NCBI GenBank assembly: GCA_037043015.1
Contig: CM073324.1
Location: forward strand, 12,979,013-13,043,012
Length of the DNA: 64,000 nt
Origin: Bryum argenteum
Lineage: Eukaryota > Streptophyta > Bryopsida > Bryales > Bryaceae
Direction of reading: 5' to 3'
The notes under the pieces are model-generated. The model was not told where the DNA came from. It did not search any database and was given only the letters and a program-made list of their open reading frames with translations. This document shows positions 50,981 to 60,730 of this stretch, one piece after another. Positions within the stretch are counted from its first letter, which is position 1; every line of letters begins with the position of its first letter. The position numbers and the translations under genes were made by a program.

Positions 50981-52144
50981 ATGGCGACCGCACAGGAAGC
51001 CCCGACTCATGAGCAGAAGCTGGACACAAGCTCCAAGCCGGCCCTAGAGCTGCAAACTCTCAAGCACACGGAGTCTCTCAATGGTAACGCCGCCGATGTC
51101 TGGGTCGCTTGCAAGCACGCGGTGGCCCTGCTTCCCGACTTGGCCCCGGAGTATTTCGCCAAGGCAGAGTTTCTGCAGGGCACCGGAGGCCCTGGCAGCA
51201 TCGCACACTTCCACTTCGGCCCTGGTTCGTTCCAGCCCCTGCATTGCTGCATTTACACCCCTGCATTGTTACGTGTGGCTGATACCGTTGTCTGATGATT
51301 TGGGTTTGTGGCGCAGCGGTTCCAGGGGGCGGCAGTGTGAAGCACCGACTTGACACAGTGGACGACAGCTCGCAAACGATGGCTTACACCGTAATTGCAG
51401 GTGACGGTAACGCGACTAGCTTCGTATCTGAGCTGCAGTTCCGCGAGGACGGCACCGACAAGACGGAAGCGACCTGGACGTTGCATTGTGAGGCAGGGAA
51501 CGACGACGTGGTGGAGCAGATGAAGACGATGGTCGTGATCACGTTGAAGACGTTCGGTAGAGCGGCTTCGGAATTCAAGCGCATAATTCGCCACACTCGC
51601 ACTCTGGAGGCCCCCGCGGACATCATGTGGAACATTCTGATGCACGAGGATGTCATTCTTCCTAAGGTCATTCCCCACATCATCGCCGCCTTCGAATACT
51701 TGGAAGGCAATGGCGAGCCCGGCAGCATGCGCCTCCTCAAGCTCGGTCACGGTATGAACGAATATGCCTAACACCCAACTTGCAGCATATACGCACGAAA
51801 CGTTTCATTCTTCATTGAAGCTGAAAGCTACCTGTAAGTAGCTTATCTGACGTGAGTGTTGTTGTGCAGCGATTCCGGGAGGGAAGCATGTGATCGAGAG
51901 AATTGACATTAACGATCCAGAGACGAGGACTTGGGGTTACACAGTCGTGCAAGGTGATCCTAAATACAAGTATCTGTCAGCGACGATGCAATTTTTGCCT
52001 GGTCCAGAGGAGAATACCACCATCGCCAACTGGGTGGGTGTTTATGTGCCGCAACAGTCTCATATTCCGCCGCCTGATTTGGCTCTTAGTGTTTGGAAGG
52101 TGTTTGAAAATGTAGCCAAAACCTCCCCTCAAGCCGTATATTGA
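50981..52144 (+). CDS. Protein with two tandem Bet v 1/START-like domains
   Basis: Three exons: 50981-51224, 51317-51751, 51870-52144 (954 nt, 317 aa). A single Bet v 1 fold is about 150-160 aa, so this is a double-domain protein. Each half starts with a similar strand and helix entry (LQTLKHTESLNGNAADVWVA; RIIRHTRTLEAPADIMWNIL). Each then shows the glycine-loop signature (GTGGPGSIAHFHFG at about 69-82; GNGEPGSMRLLKLG) and, just after it, VPGGGSVKHRLDTVDD or IPGGKHVIERIDINDP followed by a Y-T-V-I/V strand. Both introns fall at the same codon of the two halves in phase 1 (G|C), so the gene grew by internal duplication. The fold binds hydrophobic ligands in a cavity; ligand and role (PR-10, cyclase or receptor-like) cannot be told. 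There is no signal peptide. Exons 1 and 2 are unusually GC-rich for the region. ATG 50981 is the first in-frame Met. Confidence 0.85.
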
Positions 52145-53367
52145 TTTGATCCGCTCTGCCACAATATTCATTTGATTCGTTTGGTGCAATTTTTGTGCTT
52201 AGAAGCCGTTGTATAGCTTTCGAAAAGAAACCAGTACGTAGGGAGGGTAGTCAAGCATGCAGTTTGAAGTATGCGAGTTACTTTTGAAAGGTGCAGCCCC
52301 ATTGTAATGTACATCCAATCCTTTTTCATTGGCATTCGCTAATTGCACATTCACTTCTTGCGTCACTGTGTAGAGTACGCACTACTTTTGACCTAAAATT
52401 AGTCCTGTTACTTTTTACACTTCGCAGTCCTAAGTGTACGGAAACTGGGCGGTGAGGATGTGTGGGTATCCTATGTATCGTTCATTTCAGTGGCGGCATT
52501 CTGCACAGTGATGACACAACTACTTACGAGTGTCACTTGTGGGCATTTTTGTTTCGAAGCACCCACACCTGACTTACTCAAAAATGAGCATGACGAAGTG
52601 ATGAATAAATTTCAAAAAGCATGTGATACTCTTCTCGGGGACTTTGACGTGCCACACAACGAGCATTTGAACAGATTTGAGGGTGCATAGCGTATGGATA
52701 CAACGAACGATCTGTGCACTATATTTTACATCTGCTGCCGCAAGAGAAATTTTCCCGTTGTTGTGTGGAGAGTAATGAGCTAAACATGTGAAAGACATTA
52801 TTACTGTCTTCATTCTTGAAAAATCACTGAGGTTGCAACGCAAAGAACTGGCTGCTTGCCATTTTAAATGATCCTGTTCCAACTTCTTCCCATGCCCTGC
52901 AAACGCTCCGCGATCTCAGTCTAGGCTTTCTCTTACGATTTAGTTACTAGAGAACACAGTTCTTGAAGTATCTCCAGCGCAGCTTGTAAGATTGTATCAT
53001 AATGATAGTGTCATAGTCGAACAACAACTGTAGAAAATGAACAGAACACCTCGAAGATAGCGGTTGATTTTCGAGTATTTGATCCTGATTGAGTTTCGAG
53101 CATCCTATCTTAGTTGAGCTACTTCGATACTTCGAAACTGTGAACATCTAGAGTCTGTCATCTGACAAATGTCTTATCCATGTATATCATGGATATTTGA
53201 TATATATATGAGGTTGTTGTTTTTTGTTATAATTTAGCCTGCACTGTTGGAATCATTGTATAGAGATTCTCTGACCAACCGATCTTCAACACTCACTGCA
53301 TCTTTTTCTTGTATTGTAAGAAGATAAGATCATACTCTTGCACATTCATGCTGGGATCTGATACACA
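52145..53367. other. 3' flank of the Bet v 1-like gene and spacer
   Basis: Probably contains the gene's 3' UTR. Short open frames at 52460-52690 (+) have no recognised family. No repeat family is clear before 53368. Confidence 0.3.
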
Positions 53368-53430
53368 AATCCAGTCTTTAACCCTTAAAATCCAGTCTTT
53401 AACCCTTAAAATCCAGTCTTTAACCCTTAA
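53368..53430. repeat. Three tandem 21-bp copies of an element end and its flank
   Basis: AATCCAGTCTTTAACCCTTAA occurs three times in a row with a period of 21. The third copy runs into the type A element. Each unit therefore contains the flank 'aatccagtct' plus the outermost bases of the terminal repeat. Confidence 0.9.
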
Positions 53431-53789
53431 ACGCCCATGGGGTCTAAAACGGGCAGCCCAAAATTGGATCACAACATCTTTTGGACTTGGGCATCATGAA
53501 TAGTGCACTTTTTGAACTTGGGCACCATGAATGAACCAATCAATGATGAGCTTGCAACCTCCTACAAGGTTATGTACAACCCCAACCTACTTACCACAAT
53601 CCTTTCAAACCATAAAATCATACATACAAATTGTGATTTGAATTGTAAAATTTTCACTTTTCGAATGCATCATAAGACGGTGACCAGTTTGACATCAAAA
53701 TATAAGTGAAAAGTTGATTACAGTAAGAGCTACAGAGAAGATTATGTTGGAATCAAGCCCCTGGGCTTGCTTGGGCGTTTCAGGGTTAA
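53420..53789. mobile_element. Type A TTAA-bounded element, copy 3
   Basis: A 370-bp element with ends TTAACCCTTAAACGCCC and GGGCGTTTCAGGGTTAA. It has the same orientation as copy 2 and a very similar interior ('gggcagcccaaaattggatc', 'cttttggacttgggcatc'). It is followed at once by the retroposon target site. Confidence 0.85.
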
Positions 53790-53823
53790 CCCTTCTCCAC
53801 CGCCAGAGCCAATGACATGCTCT

Positions 53824-54253
53824 TCTTTTTTTTTCTTTTTTTTGAGACAAATTGAAATATTCAATTGCTAATGAAAAAAAAAAGGGAACATGTTGGCCCC
53901 CTAGCCGGAAACCGGCAAGGGCAAGACTCGGCATAGGGCCAACTAGACGTAGACTCAAAGGACTGCAATCTAGCTATCTGTGAGGTTGTATTGGAGAGGA
54001 ACCCTACCGAGGGGGTGGTAGTCAGCAAGGGGCCCTGCAAGTACCCAATTGACTTTGTCCCCAAAGGGTGAGAGAGAGGCAATAATGCTGTGATGACACC
54101 ACACTGGGACGTACGAGTCGTGCAGCGTAGCAGCGGCTGTGGGCTGTTTCTTGGACTGAGATTGACGTTGCTACCATGCGACCCGGCCGTAGTCAACTAG
54201 TCCGAACTAGATTTTCTGGTACATCTTGGCGTCAGGCCAAACCATGCCGTTGA
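53824..54253 (-). mobile_element. 430-bp retroposon with poly(A) tail and 13-bp target duplication
   Basis: The 13-mer AATGACATGCTCT flanks the insert at 53811-53823 and 54254-54266. The A-rich tail is at the low-coordinate end (poly-T on the plus strand, 53824-53842), so the insert is on the minus strand. Just before the tail is TGAATATTTCAATTTGTCTC, the kind of 3' end seen in plant LINEs and their SINEs. A long minus-strand frame exists (54196 down to 53861) but matches nothing recognised. It is either a 5'-truncated LINE or a LINE-mobilised non-coding RNA. Confidence 0.8.
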
Positions 54254-54432
54254 AATGACATGCTCTAGAATGTTCAGTCCGTGATCGTTTCTCGACCTTG
54301 GGAGGGCCTTCTCGGCATTAAGTGGTTAAATGTGCACGTTGTGCTGGTCGGGTTTTACCAAGGATACCACAAAAACCTAGCCCACGGGGATGGCTTGAAT
54401 TAGTCCTTGAACTCTATCCAAGGGTCCCTTTA

Positions 54433-54558
54433 CACTATGGATCAAGAGCCAAGACCAAGAAAATTAATATCATTTTCATGGTCATGGCTCTTGACCAAGA
54501 GCCGTGACCATGATAAATCAAGAATGGAAATTTGAGTGGCTTGGTCACTTTTGTAGTG
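54433..54558. mobile_element. Type I TA-flanked foldback MITE, copy 2
   Basis: A 126-bp inverse-orientation relative of 38795-38916, flanked by TA on both sides (54431-54432, 54559-54560). Ends are CACTATGGATCAAGAGCC and ...CACTTTTGTAGTG. The centre is a palindrome of GGTCATGGCTCTTG-type words. Confidence 0.75.
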
Positions 54559-54922
54559 TAGAGTGAATTTGGACCAAGACAAGTTTCAGTTCAATTTTCT
54601 AATATAATTCCTCATTATTCTCTCTCCTACCCTCCCATTTTCCCTCCTTTCTTTTTAGATATTTGAAATTTAACCAATCAATAGATTGTGAGCCTTATGG
54701 TCTCCTTGATTGTAATTGAGTTCGACGTATTTGCTTCGACTCAACTATAATCAAGGGGACCACGTAAACATCATCCACTATGCAAAATGTAGCATACTTT
54801 GGGGACCTCAAAGTTAGTGATCATTCTCCTTTCTTCAAAGTAGTGTAAAGCCAAATAGAACCAAGAGCATTTTACTCTCCAATCATAAATTTGGAAAGAC
54901 CATAGTCAATCTTCAAAGTCCT
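54559..54922 (+). repeat. Inverted-duplicate unit J, copy 2 (no type A insertion)
   Basis: Counterpart of 38097-38398 plus 38768-38794, without the type A element. The point corresponding to the insertion ('agtttcagttcaattttctaa', about 54583-54603) has one TCAA where copy 1 has element-flanking TTAA on both sides. No coding capacity. Confidence 0.65.
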
Positions 54923-55241
54923 TAGTATGAAGCAACCCGAATGGAGAGACTTCAATCTCTGTGCAAGTGAGGAGGGCAGTCCCTGCCACGAAAGGAAGTC
55001 TTACTACTGACCAATAAACTCCAGTCATAATAATGAACGAGACTGCTCTCCACGTGACGACTGTCATGAAATTAATTTGGGAAATGAGTAATGGAACAAT
55101 AATGCCACGTTCCCATAATTATGTCTGATTTACCAACTTTTGTATTTTGTACACATTGATTTCAATATTGAAGCCTACTCGGAATTGGCTCATGCATGGT
55201 TGTATCAAAACCATTTGTGCAACGGGATTGTAACTTAACCC

Positions 55242-55790
55242 TTAACCCCTAAAGGCCCGAGGGGTTTGAAGAAAAACTTAGATGTGTTATAAAATATGAA
55301 TTCGCTAACCCTTATGAAGTAGCGCTCCAAAGATAGTATAAAGACCTTAAACCCTAAATTAGATCTATACGGTTAAATTTCCTGAAATAAGTAAGATTTC
55401 TCTAATAATTAAATAAAGAGAGTAAAACTTTGAAAATCAATATAAAATGTAATTTCTATTATTAGTAACTGGAAATTGCTATGATTGGCTAAATCACATA
55501 TTATATGATAACATGAAGAGAGGCCACAAGTAACCTATGAGGAACCTTATTAGTTTCCCAAAATAGTAAGTTTTCTTACACTAACAAAACTTTGCCCTGT
55601 TTGTGTTTGAAGGCTTAGTATGAACAATCTATGAATCCAAACAGAGTTCTGTAAATTGGATGTGGTTCCCAACTTACCAAACTTCTGGAATGTTAAAAAA
55701 AATTCCAAAAAAAATCTTTTTTTATCCAGGTACAGCTCCTCAAAAATCGGGATCGACCATAAAATGGTCGATTGGGCTCTTAGGGGTTAA
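55242..55790. mobile_element. Type B TTAA-bounded element, copy 2
   Basis: Begins TTAACCCCTAAAGGCCC and ends TTAGGGGTTAA at 55790 (549 bp). From about 55411 to the end it is nearly identical to copy 1 at 10868-11249, with only a few substitutions and small indels. The left ~170 bp are unrelated to copy 1. Another TTAACCC begins 7 bp upstream (55235). Its last TTAA is also the first TTAA of the next element. Confidence 0.8.
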
Positions 55791-56149
55791 ACGCCCAAAC
55801 AAGCCCTAGGGGCTTGATTCCAACAAAATCTTCCCTGTAGCTCTCATTGTGCTCAACTTTTCACTTGTATTTTGATGTCAAACTGGTCACCTTCTTGTGA
55901 TGCATTCAAAAAGTGAAATTTTACGATTCAAATCACAATTTGTATGAATGATTTTGTGCTTTGAAAGGATTGTGGTAGGTAGGTTGGGGTGGTACATAAC
56001 CTTGTAGGAGGTTGCAAGCTCATCATTGATTGGTCCATTCATGATGCCCAAGTTCAAAAAGTGCACTATTCATGATGCCCAAGTCCAAAAGATGTTGTGA
56101 TCCAATTTTGGGCTGCCCGTTTTAGACCCCATGGGCGTTTAAGGGTTAA
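55787..56149. mobile_element. Type A TTAA-bounded element, copy 4, sharing both TTAA junctions
   Basis: A 363-bp element in the inverse orientation to copies 2 and 3. Its left end reads TTAAACGCCC, so it lacks the outer 'CCCT' of the repeat, and its right end is GGGCGTTTAAGGGTTAA. It starts on the last TTAA of type B copy 2, and its own last TTAA starts the next element. Confidence 0.85.
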
Positions 56150-56514
56150 CCCTTGAAGGTCCTTCCACTCCTCAATGGGCAGCCCGAAGTTGGATCTCAG
56201 CATCTTTTGGACTTGGGCAACATGAATAGTGCACTTTTGGAACTTGGGCATCATGAATGAACCAATCAATGATGAGTTTGCAACCTCCTACAAGGTTTTG
56301 TGCAATCCCAACCTACCTACCACAATCCTTTCAAAGCACAAATCACTCATACAAATTGCAAATTGAATTGTAGGATTTCACTTTGTAGATGCATCACAAA
56401 AAGGTGACCAGAATGATATAAAAAAATAAGTGAAAAATTGAGAATAAAAAGAGCTACATGCAAGATTCTGTTGGAAAACAGCCCGAGGGGCTGACAGGCG
56501 CCTCTAAGGGTTAA
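56146..56514. mobile_element. Type A TTAA-bounded element, copy 5
   Basis: A 369-bp element beginning TTAACCCTTGAAGGTCC and ending GGCGCCTCTAAGGGTTAA. More diverged at its ends and interior than copies 1-4, so probably the oldest of this chain. It is oriented head-to-head with copy 4. Confidence 0.8.
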
Positions 56515-56658
56515 GCTTATCAAAATGATAAGAGAGGTGGGTACTGAGTGGTGAATGATGAAGGCAAGCACGTTGGTAAATTTATAATGACCATGTTGGC
56601 TGGTGCTACAAGAGTGACGATGTGGAAGCTGCAAAAACCATTGCTGCAGCAGAAGTTA

Positions 56659-57174
56659 GAGCATCCTCAATGGACACTGAATAAGCTCCCTCTAAACCAA
56701 ATTCTATCTTTTGTCTGATTTAAAATTTAAAATTAAAATTATCATCATTAGAAGCGCATGTAAATAAACTTGAGATATTTCTCAAGAATTTTTTTGGTGA
56801 AATTGGGACGTAGGTGAAATCCCTCATTGAAAATACCACATTTTCAAAATTTAGAGAGAGTGCACCAAATCTTGATTAAAAAGTAGGTGACCCCACCCTT
56901 ATTCCCTTTATATTTCTAAAATTTAGAGGGAGTGTGTGAGGATCTTCCCATTTTTAAGCAAGATTTGGTGCACTCCCTCTAAATTTTGAAAATGTGATGT
57001 TTTCAATGAGGGATTTCACCTACGTCCCACTTTCACAATTATTTTTCTTGAGAAATATCTCACGTTAATTTACATGCGCTTTTAACAATGGTAATTTTAA
57101 TTTCTAACTTTAAATCGGTTCAAATGCAGGTTTTGGTTTGGAGGGAGTGTAATCCGTGTCCATTGAGGATGCCC
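56659..57174. mobile_element. Tourist-like (PIF/Harbinger) foldback MITE with TTA target duplication
   Basis: Ends GAGCATCCTCAATGGACAC and GTGTCCATTGAGGATGCCC, flanked by TTA on both sides (56656-56658 and 57175-57177). The inverted arms extend about 220-240 bp each ('cacattttcaaaatttagag' mirrored by 'ctctaaattttgaaaatgtg', 'cctacgtcccac' mirrored by 'gggacgtaggtg') around a short central loop near 56920. The TTA duplication and RGCATCC ends fit the PIF/Harbinger class. Confidence 0.85.
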
Positions 57175-57177
57175 TTA

Positions 57178-57924
57178 CCCTCTTCAGCTACACTACAGTA
57201 CTGACTTGTCAAACCGGCATTGAAATGGCCACTCCAGCTTCCTCATTCAGTAATTTCATAGTATGACTTGTACCCAACTTTGGACGCAGATGTAACCATT
57301 TTAGGAATTGAGCCTCTTCAAATTCTTGTTCCTAGGCAAGTTAGGTACATATTTATATAACTTCTACCCTCGCAGTATATAAAAGACCTTGAGAAAAGCT
57401 TGATTTTTCACATGTAGATATGTTGAAATTCAAATACAAAAGGCCTATTTTTTACGGTCAAGGAGGCATGCGAAAAAGTATCATTTAGGATATCCAAATG
57501 GTGAGAACGTGCCTAGGTACCTTTTTCAGACATACGGAAAACAAATTTTGAAAAAGAATAAAATCTCAAATTTTGGTAGGTTTTTTGAAGTTTCCGCAAT
57601 TGATGGATTTTGAGCACATTTTTGGGAATACATGAGGATATACGACAGTTCTTAACACACTTTAGCATGCCCTTCCAATTTTTTCAAATTTTGAGAGTAA
57701 ATATCTCTTAGATTTTAAGGAATTCTAAAGCATGGATGGTCTTTTTGGATAAGTATAGGAACACTTTACAATCTGCATAAGGTACATGATCTAAAAATAG
57801 TAAACTAGAGGCTGACCAAAGTCAAAATGACAATATTTTGGCCTCTTGAAATTTTAGGGGTTAAGAGTGTAAGCAACTTGGCAAATTCTTTAGCCTTCGT
57901 ACTTTTCAAAAACATTGTTTGGTT
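57178..57924. other. AT-rich spacer containing an orphan TTAA-element end
   Basis: 'ttttaggggttaa' at 57852-57864 is the right end of a TTAA element whose left end was not found. No gene recognised. Confidence 0.35.
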
Positions 57925-58215
57925 TAAAATCAAAAAAAGAAATAGTGAGTGTAAGCAATTTTTGTGCATGGGCAAATTAATGAGAAGGATAGACCAAGTG
58001 AAAATATCAATCTTGGACATGTCTTCAAATTATTATGATTTTCTGAAGCTCTACTAATAAGTGTTTGGAAGAAGGTGCCTTAAAATGGCAAACTATGATG
58101 CTTATTGTAAGTAACTGGAAAATTAGGTTGCGAAGCTATTATGTACTTGTGAAGATGCCTAGTGAACCATTATTAAAATTGCTTCATTTTTTAGCACTCT
58201 ATCTAGACCCATAAG
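57925..58215 (-). repeat. Dispersed repeat F, copy 4 (inverted)
   Basis: Shares 'gcaatttttgtgcatggg', 'ccttaaaatggca' and 'ctattatgtacttgtg' with the inverse of F2 and F3, and 'cctagtgaaccattatt' with the relic near 1860. Diverged and without clear ends. Confidence 0.5.
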
Positions 58216-58482
58216 GTATGATGGTCAAAAATTGCATAAATTATGAATAAGCAAGCTCGTTGGGGACTAGCCAACATTTAGGAAAATGTGCAAAGTATTT
58301 AAACGATTGGACCAATGGGACTAAATAACTTTCATTTATTTTGAATTGGTCATCAATTTTGGTAGTGAAAGTGGTAGGTGTACAAAAAAACTTTCAGTAA
58401 CTCTTAGTAGAAATTTTAGCCAAAAATAGTAATCGTAACCCAAAAACCTGGGCAAAAGACCATATCACTGTGCATGAATAGT

Positions 58483-58620
58483 TAGGGGTTAACCTTCTGC
58501 TCACCTACCAAATTTGATGTGTTTATTCTTCTTCATTCGTGAGATTATAGTGGTCAAAGTTGGGGTGAATTTTGTTCTTGTGGGAACCCCATAAAGTCAT
58601 TTCTGCTTTGATCTTGAACA
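58483..58620. mobile_element. Partial type C element or junction
   Basis: 'agttaggggttaacc' at 58481-58495 is an element end. The following ~125 bp match the type C interior ('ctcacctaccaaatttg', 'gtgagattatagtggtcaaag') but lack a left terminus. It is probably a truncated C element, or one nested in the element that ends at 58494. Confidence 0.55.
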
Positions 58621-59690
58621 TGTAGTGGATAAAGCCAGATGTGTCTTGGTGTTTTTTCGAGTATAAGTTTTTTCAAGTATAAGTTTTTTTAAGTATAATA
58701 GTGGTATCGAGATGAAAATAAACCACTTTCTGAATTATTATTTTTGGATTATAATGGGTTTTTCAATAGCATTTCTATGCAAAAATGAAACTGTCATGAA
58801 TTTATGTGATTCTTTTTGGGAACTAATACATTGAATCTTGCAATCTATGAAGCCTCATGACTCGAACTCTGGACGACAAGATCAATAATTAAGCTATTAC
58901 ACAATTTACTATTCATAATCGAACAACTTACCCTCATATTCATTTATACGGCTTTGATAATAGACTGTTTCTCTAAGCTAAATATAGCGTGAGACATTTA
59001 GGGTTTCAAATCATGCAATGATGTTCCAATATTGTCATTTTTGTCAATGTAGATTTTGAAAACTCTATAAGAATATCCAATAGATAATACATTTAGGGGT
59101 GAAGTCTGAAGTTGTGAAAAACACAATATTCAAGCAAAGAAGAAGAATAAATCAATCAAATTAAGTTTTTGACAAAATTCATTTTTTCATGATGGTTCAT
59201 CGAATTCTTGGATGAACGAATAAGTTTTGGAGTCAAAGTGAATTGAAGGCCATTCCACATGAGGCGCTGAACTAATGTTGCGCCTATGTGTGTCTTAAGA
59301 AGTTAACTTTACTTATCATAACCTCACCCCTTTTAAAACTTCTACGAACCCGTCCCCTTCTCACTCAATATCCATATATCCATTTATTTTAATTTCAGTC
59401 ATGTGTCAATTGAGTAACAATTTCATCAATCTTTATAATCATTCTTTAATTTCAAAAACTCACCAAACATAATATAATCATCTTAGTTTTGGTTTTAGAT
59501 TTTACTTTAGAGTTCAAGATGAGGGTTTTGGAAAATAAGGTAAAGAGCTATATTCATTACCATGGAATGTAATTATTCGAGTTAAAGAGGCACTACAAGG
59601 ATAATACGGAGTAAATAGCAAATCTTTCTCATTTCAACTAAATAAAATCAAAGTTAGTCACAGAATATATAGAAATCTTTTGTTCCAGAC
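58621..59690. other. AT-rich intergenic DNA, no gene recognised
   Basis: Includes a short triplication of 'aagtataagtttttt' type near 58660-58700. Otherwise nothing that can be supported. Confidence 0.3.
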
Positions 59691-59692
59691 AG

Positions 59693-59735
59693 ATAGATAG
59701 ATAGCCTTTCTAAGGGGCCGACGTGAATGAAGTTA
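59693..59735 (-). mobile_element. 3' tail fragment of the family G SINE
   Basis: 'gatagatagatagcctttct' followed by 'ggggccgacgtgaatgaagt' matches the 3' end of SINE copy 1 (41980-42020: 'cctttctaaagggccggcgtgaatgaagt'). The tRNA-like 5' part is missing, as expected for a 5'-truncated insertion. Confidence 0.65.
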
Positions 59736-59862
59736 AATTCCACACCAAGTTAAATTCTTTAAGACTTGGCTTCATATAAATAAATATATAAATAAAAAAT
59801 TTTCTATTTATATATCAAACATAAACTACAAAATGTGATAATAACTATTCAAATTTAATAAA

Positions 59863-59915
59863 GTTTTTTTTTTTTTTTTTTAATTTAATTTTTTTTTCTT
59901 CTTCTTCTTCGTAAC
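59863..59915. repeat. Poly(T) and CTT microsatellite
   Basis: About 20 T, a short AATTTAA interruption, another T run, then (CTT)5. Simple low-complexity sequence. Confidence 0.85.
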
Positions 59916-60462
59916 AGAATTTTGGAATTTCATACGCCTTTATCTACTTGTATTTATTCATTTCGATTTAACTTCTATCTGATCTTAATTTGACTTTGTT
60001 TTTGTAATTTTCAATCAAGTTAAATTCATTTGAATTTTAAAGTTACTTGAAAAGTAATGCAGAAAACTTCTATAGATTGAATGAACTTTGTGAAAATTCT
60101 CACTTTATTTCAATGCAAACATCTAAAGTCACACTTATTCTATCTAAATTCATATGAGATTTGATAATGATTTTATTCAGATTCTATTATACTTTGTTAC
60201 ATTATTCTAAAGTATGTTGATCAAATAATATAGTCAAAACAATCACAAAATTTGAAAGATAGATGCTTTGGATCTTAAATTAAGTGCAACGAAAGAAAAA
60301 TCATAATTAAAATTTCACCTAGCAAGTTTTACCGAGCCAGGGGCATGATCACATTTACGAAGCAGGAAATGGGGCAACTGGGGTAAGGGTTCCTAGCAGC
60401 TACGGAGGGGATGGAAGCGTTCTGTTTCTCATCCGTGAGCGGACTTCTTCACCAAGGCCGGT

Positions 60463-60730
60463 TTAACCCCTAAAGGTCCTTGATACAAAATTGTTCAAAT
60501 TATCAAAAAGAACCTTCTTCTACTTCAGGTGCAAAGAAACTCAATCTAAGCATTGATTAGGAGATCCAACCATAGGATCTAGAAGTTAACTTGACCCTTT
60601 TCTCGCATGTCAAATTTGAACCGTTAATTTTTCTCCAATTTTGAGATTATAATGGTCAAAGTTGGCTGAATTTTCTCCTAGCGGAAATTCCAAAAAGCGA
60701 TTTCTGCTTTCTTGGACCTTTAGGGGTTAA
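60463..60730. mobile_element. Type C TTAA-bounded element, copy 2
   Basis: A 268-bp element with a 17-bp perfect terminal repeat (TTAACCCCTAAAGGTCC) whose inverse is at 60714-60730. Same length and interior as copy 1 at 31566. This is the cleanest example of the end consensus in the window. Confidence 0.85.

Noticed and set aside
51253-51774. 173-codon minus-strand frame opposite the Bet v 1-like gene
   Set aside because: It lies antisense to a conserved coding exon and reflects its high GC and codon bias. It has no recognisable domain.
53861-54196. 111-codon minus-strand protein gene
   Set aside because: It lies wholly inside the retroposon bounded by 13-bp duplications, and the product has no family resemblance. 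Treated as part of the mobile element.
60463-60730. Interstitial telomere repeats (CCCTAAA words at element ends)
   Set aside because: Only single copies of the word occur, always as part of a terminal inverted repeat; there is no tandem telomeric array.
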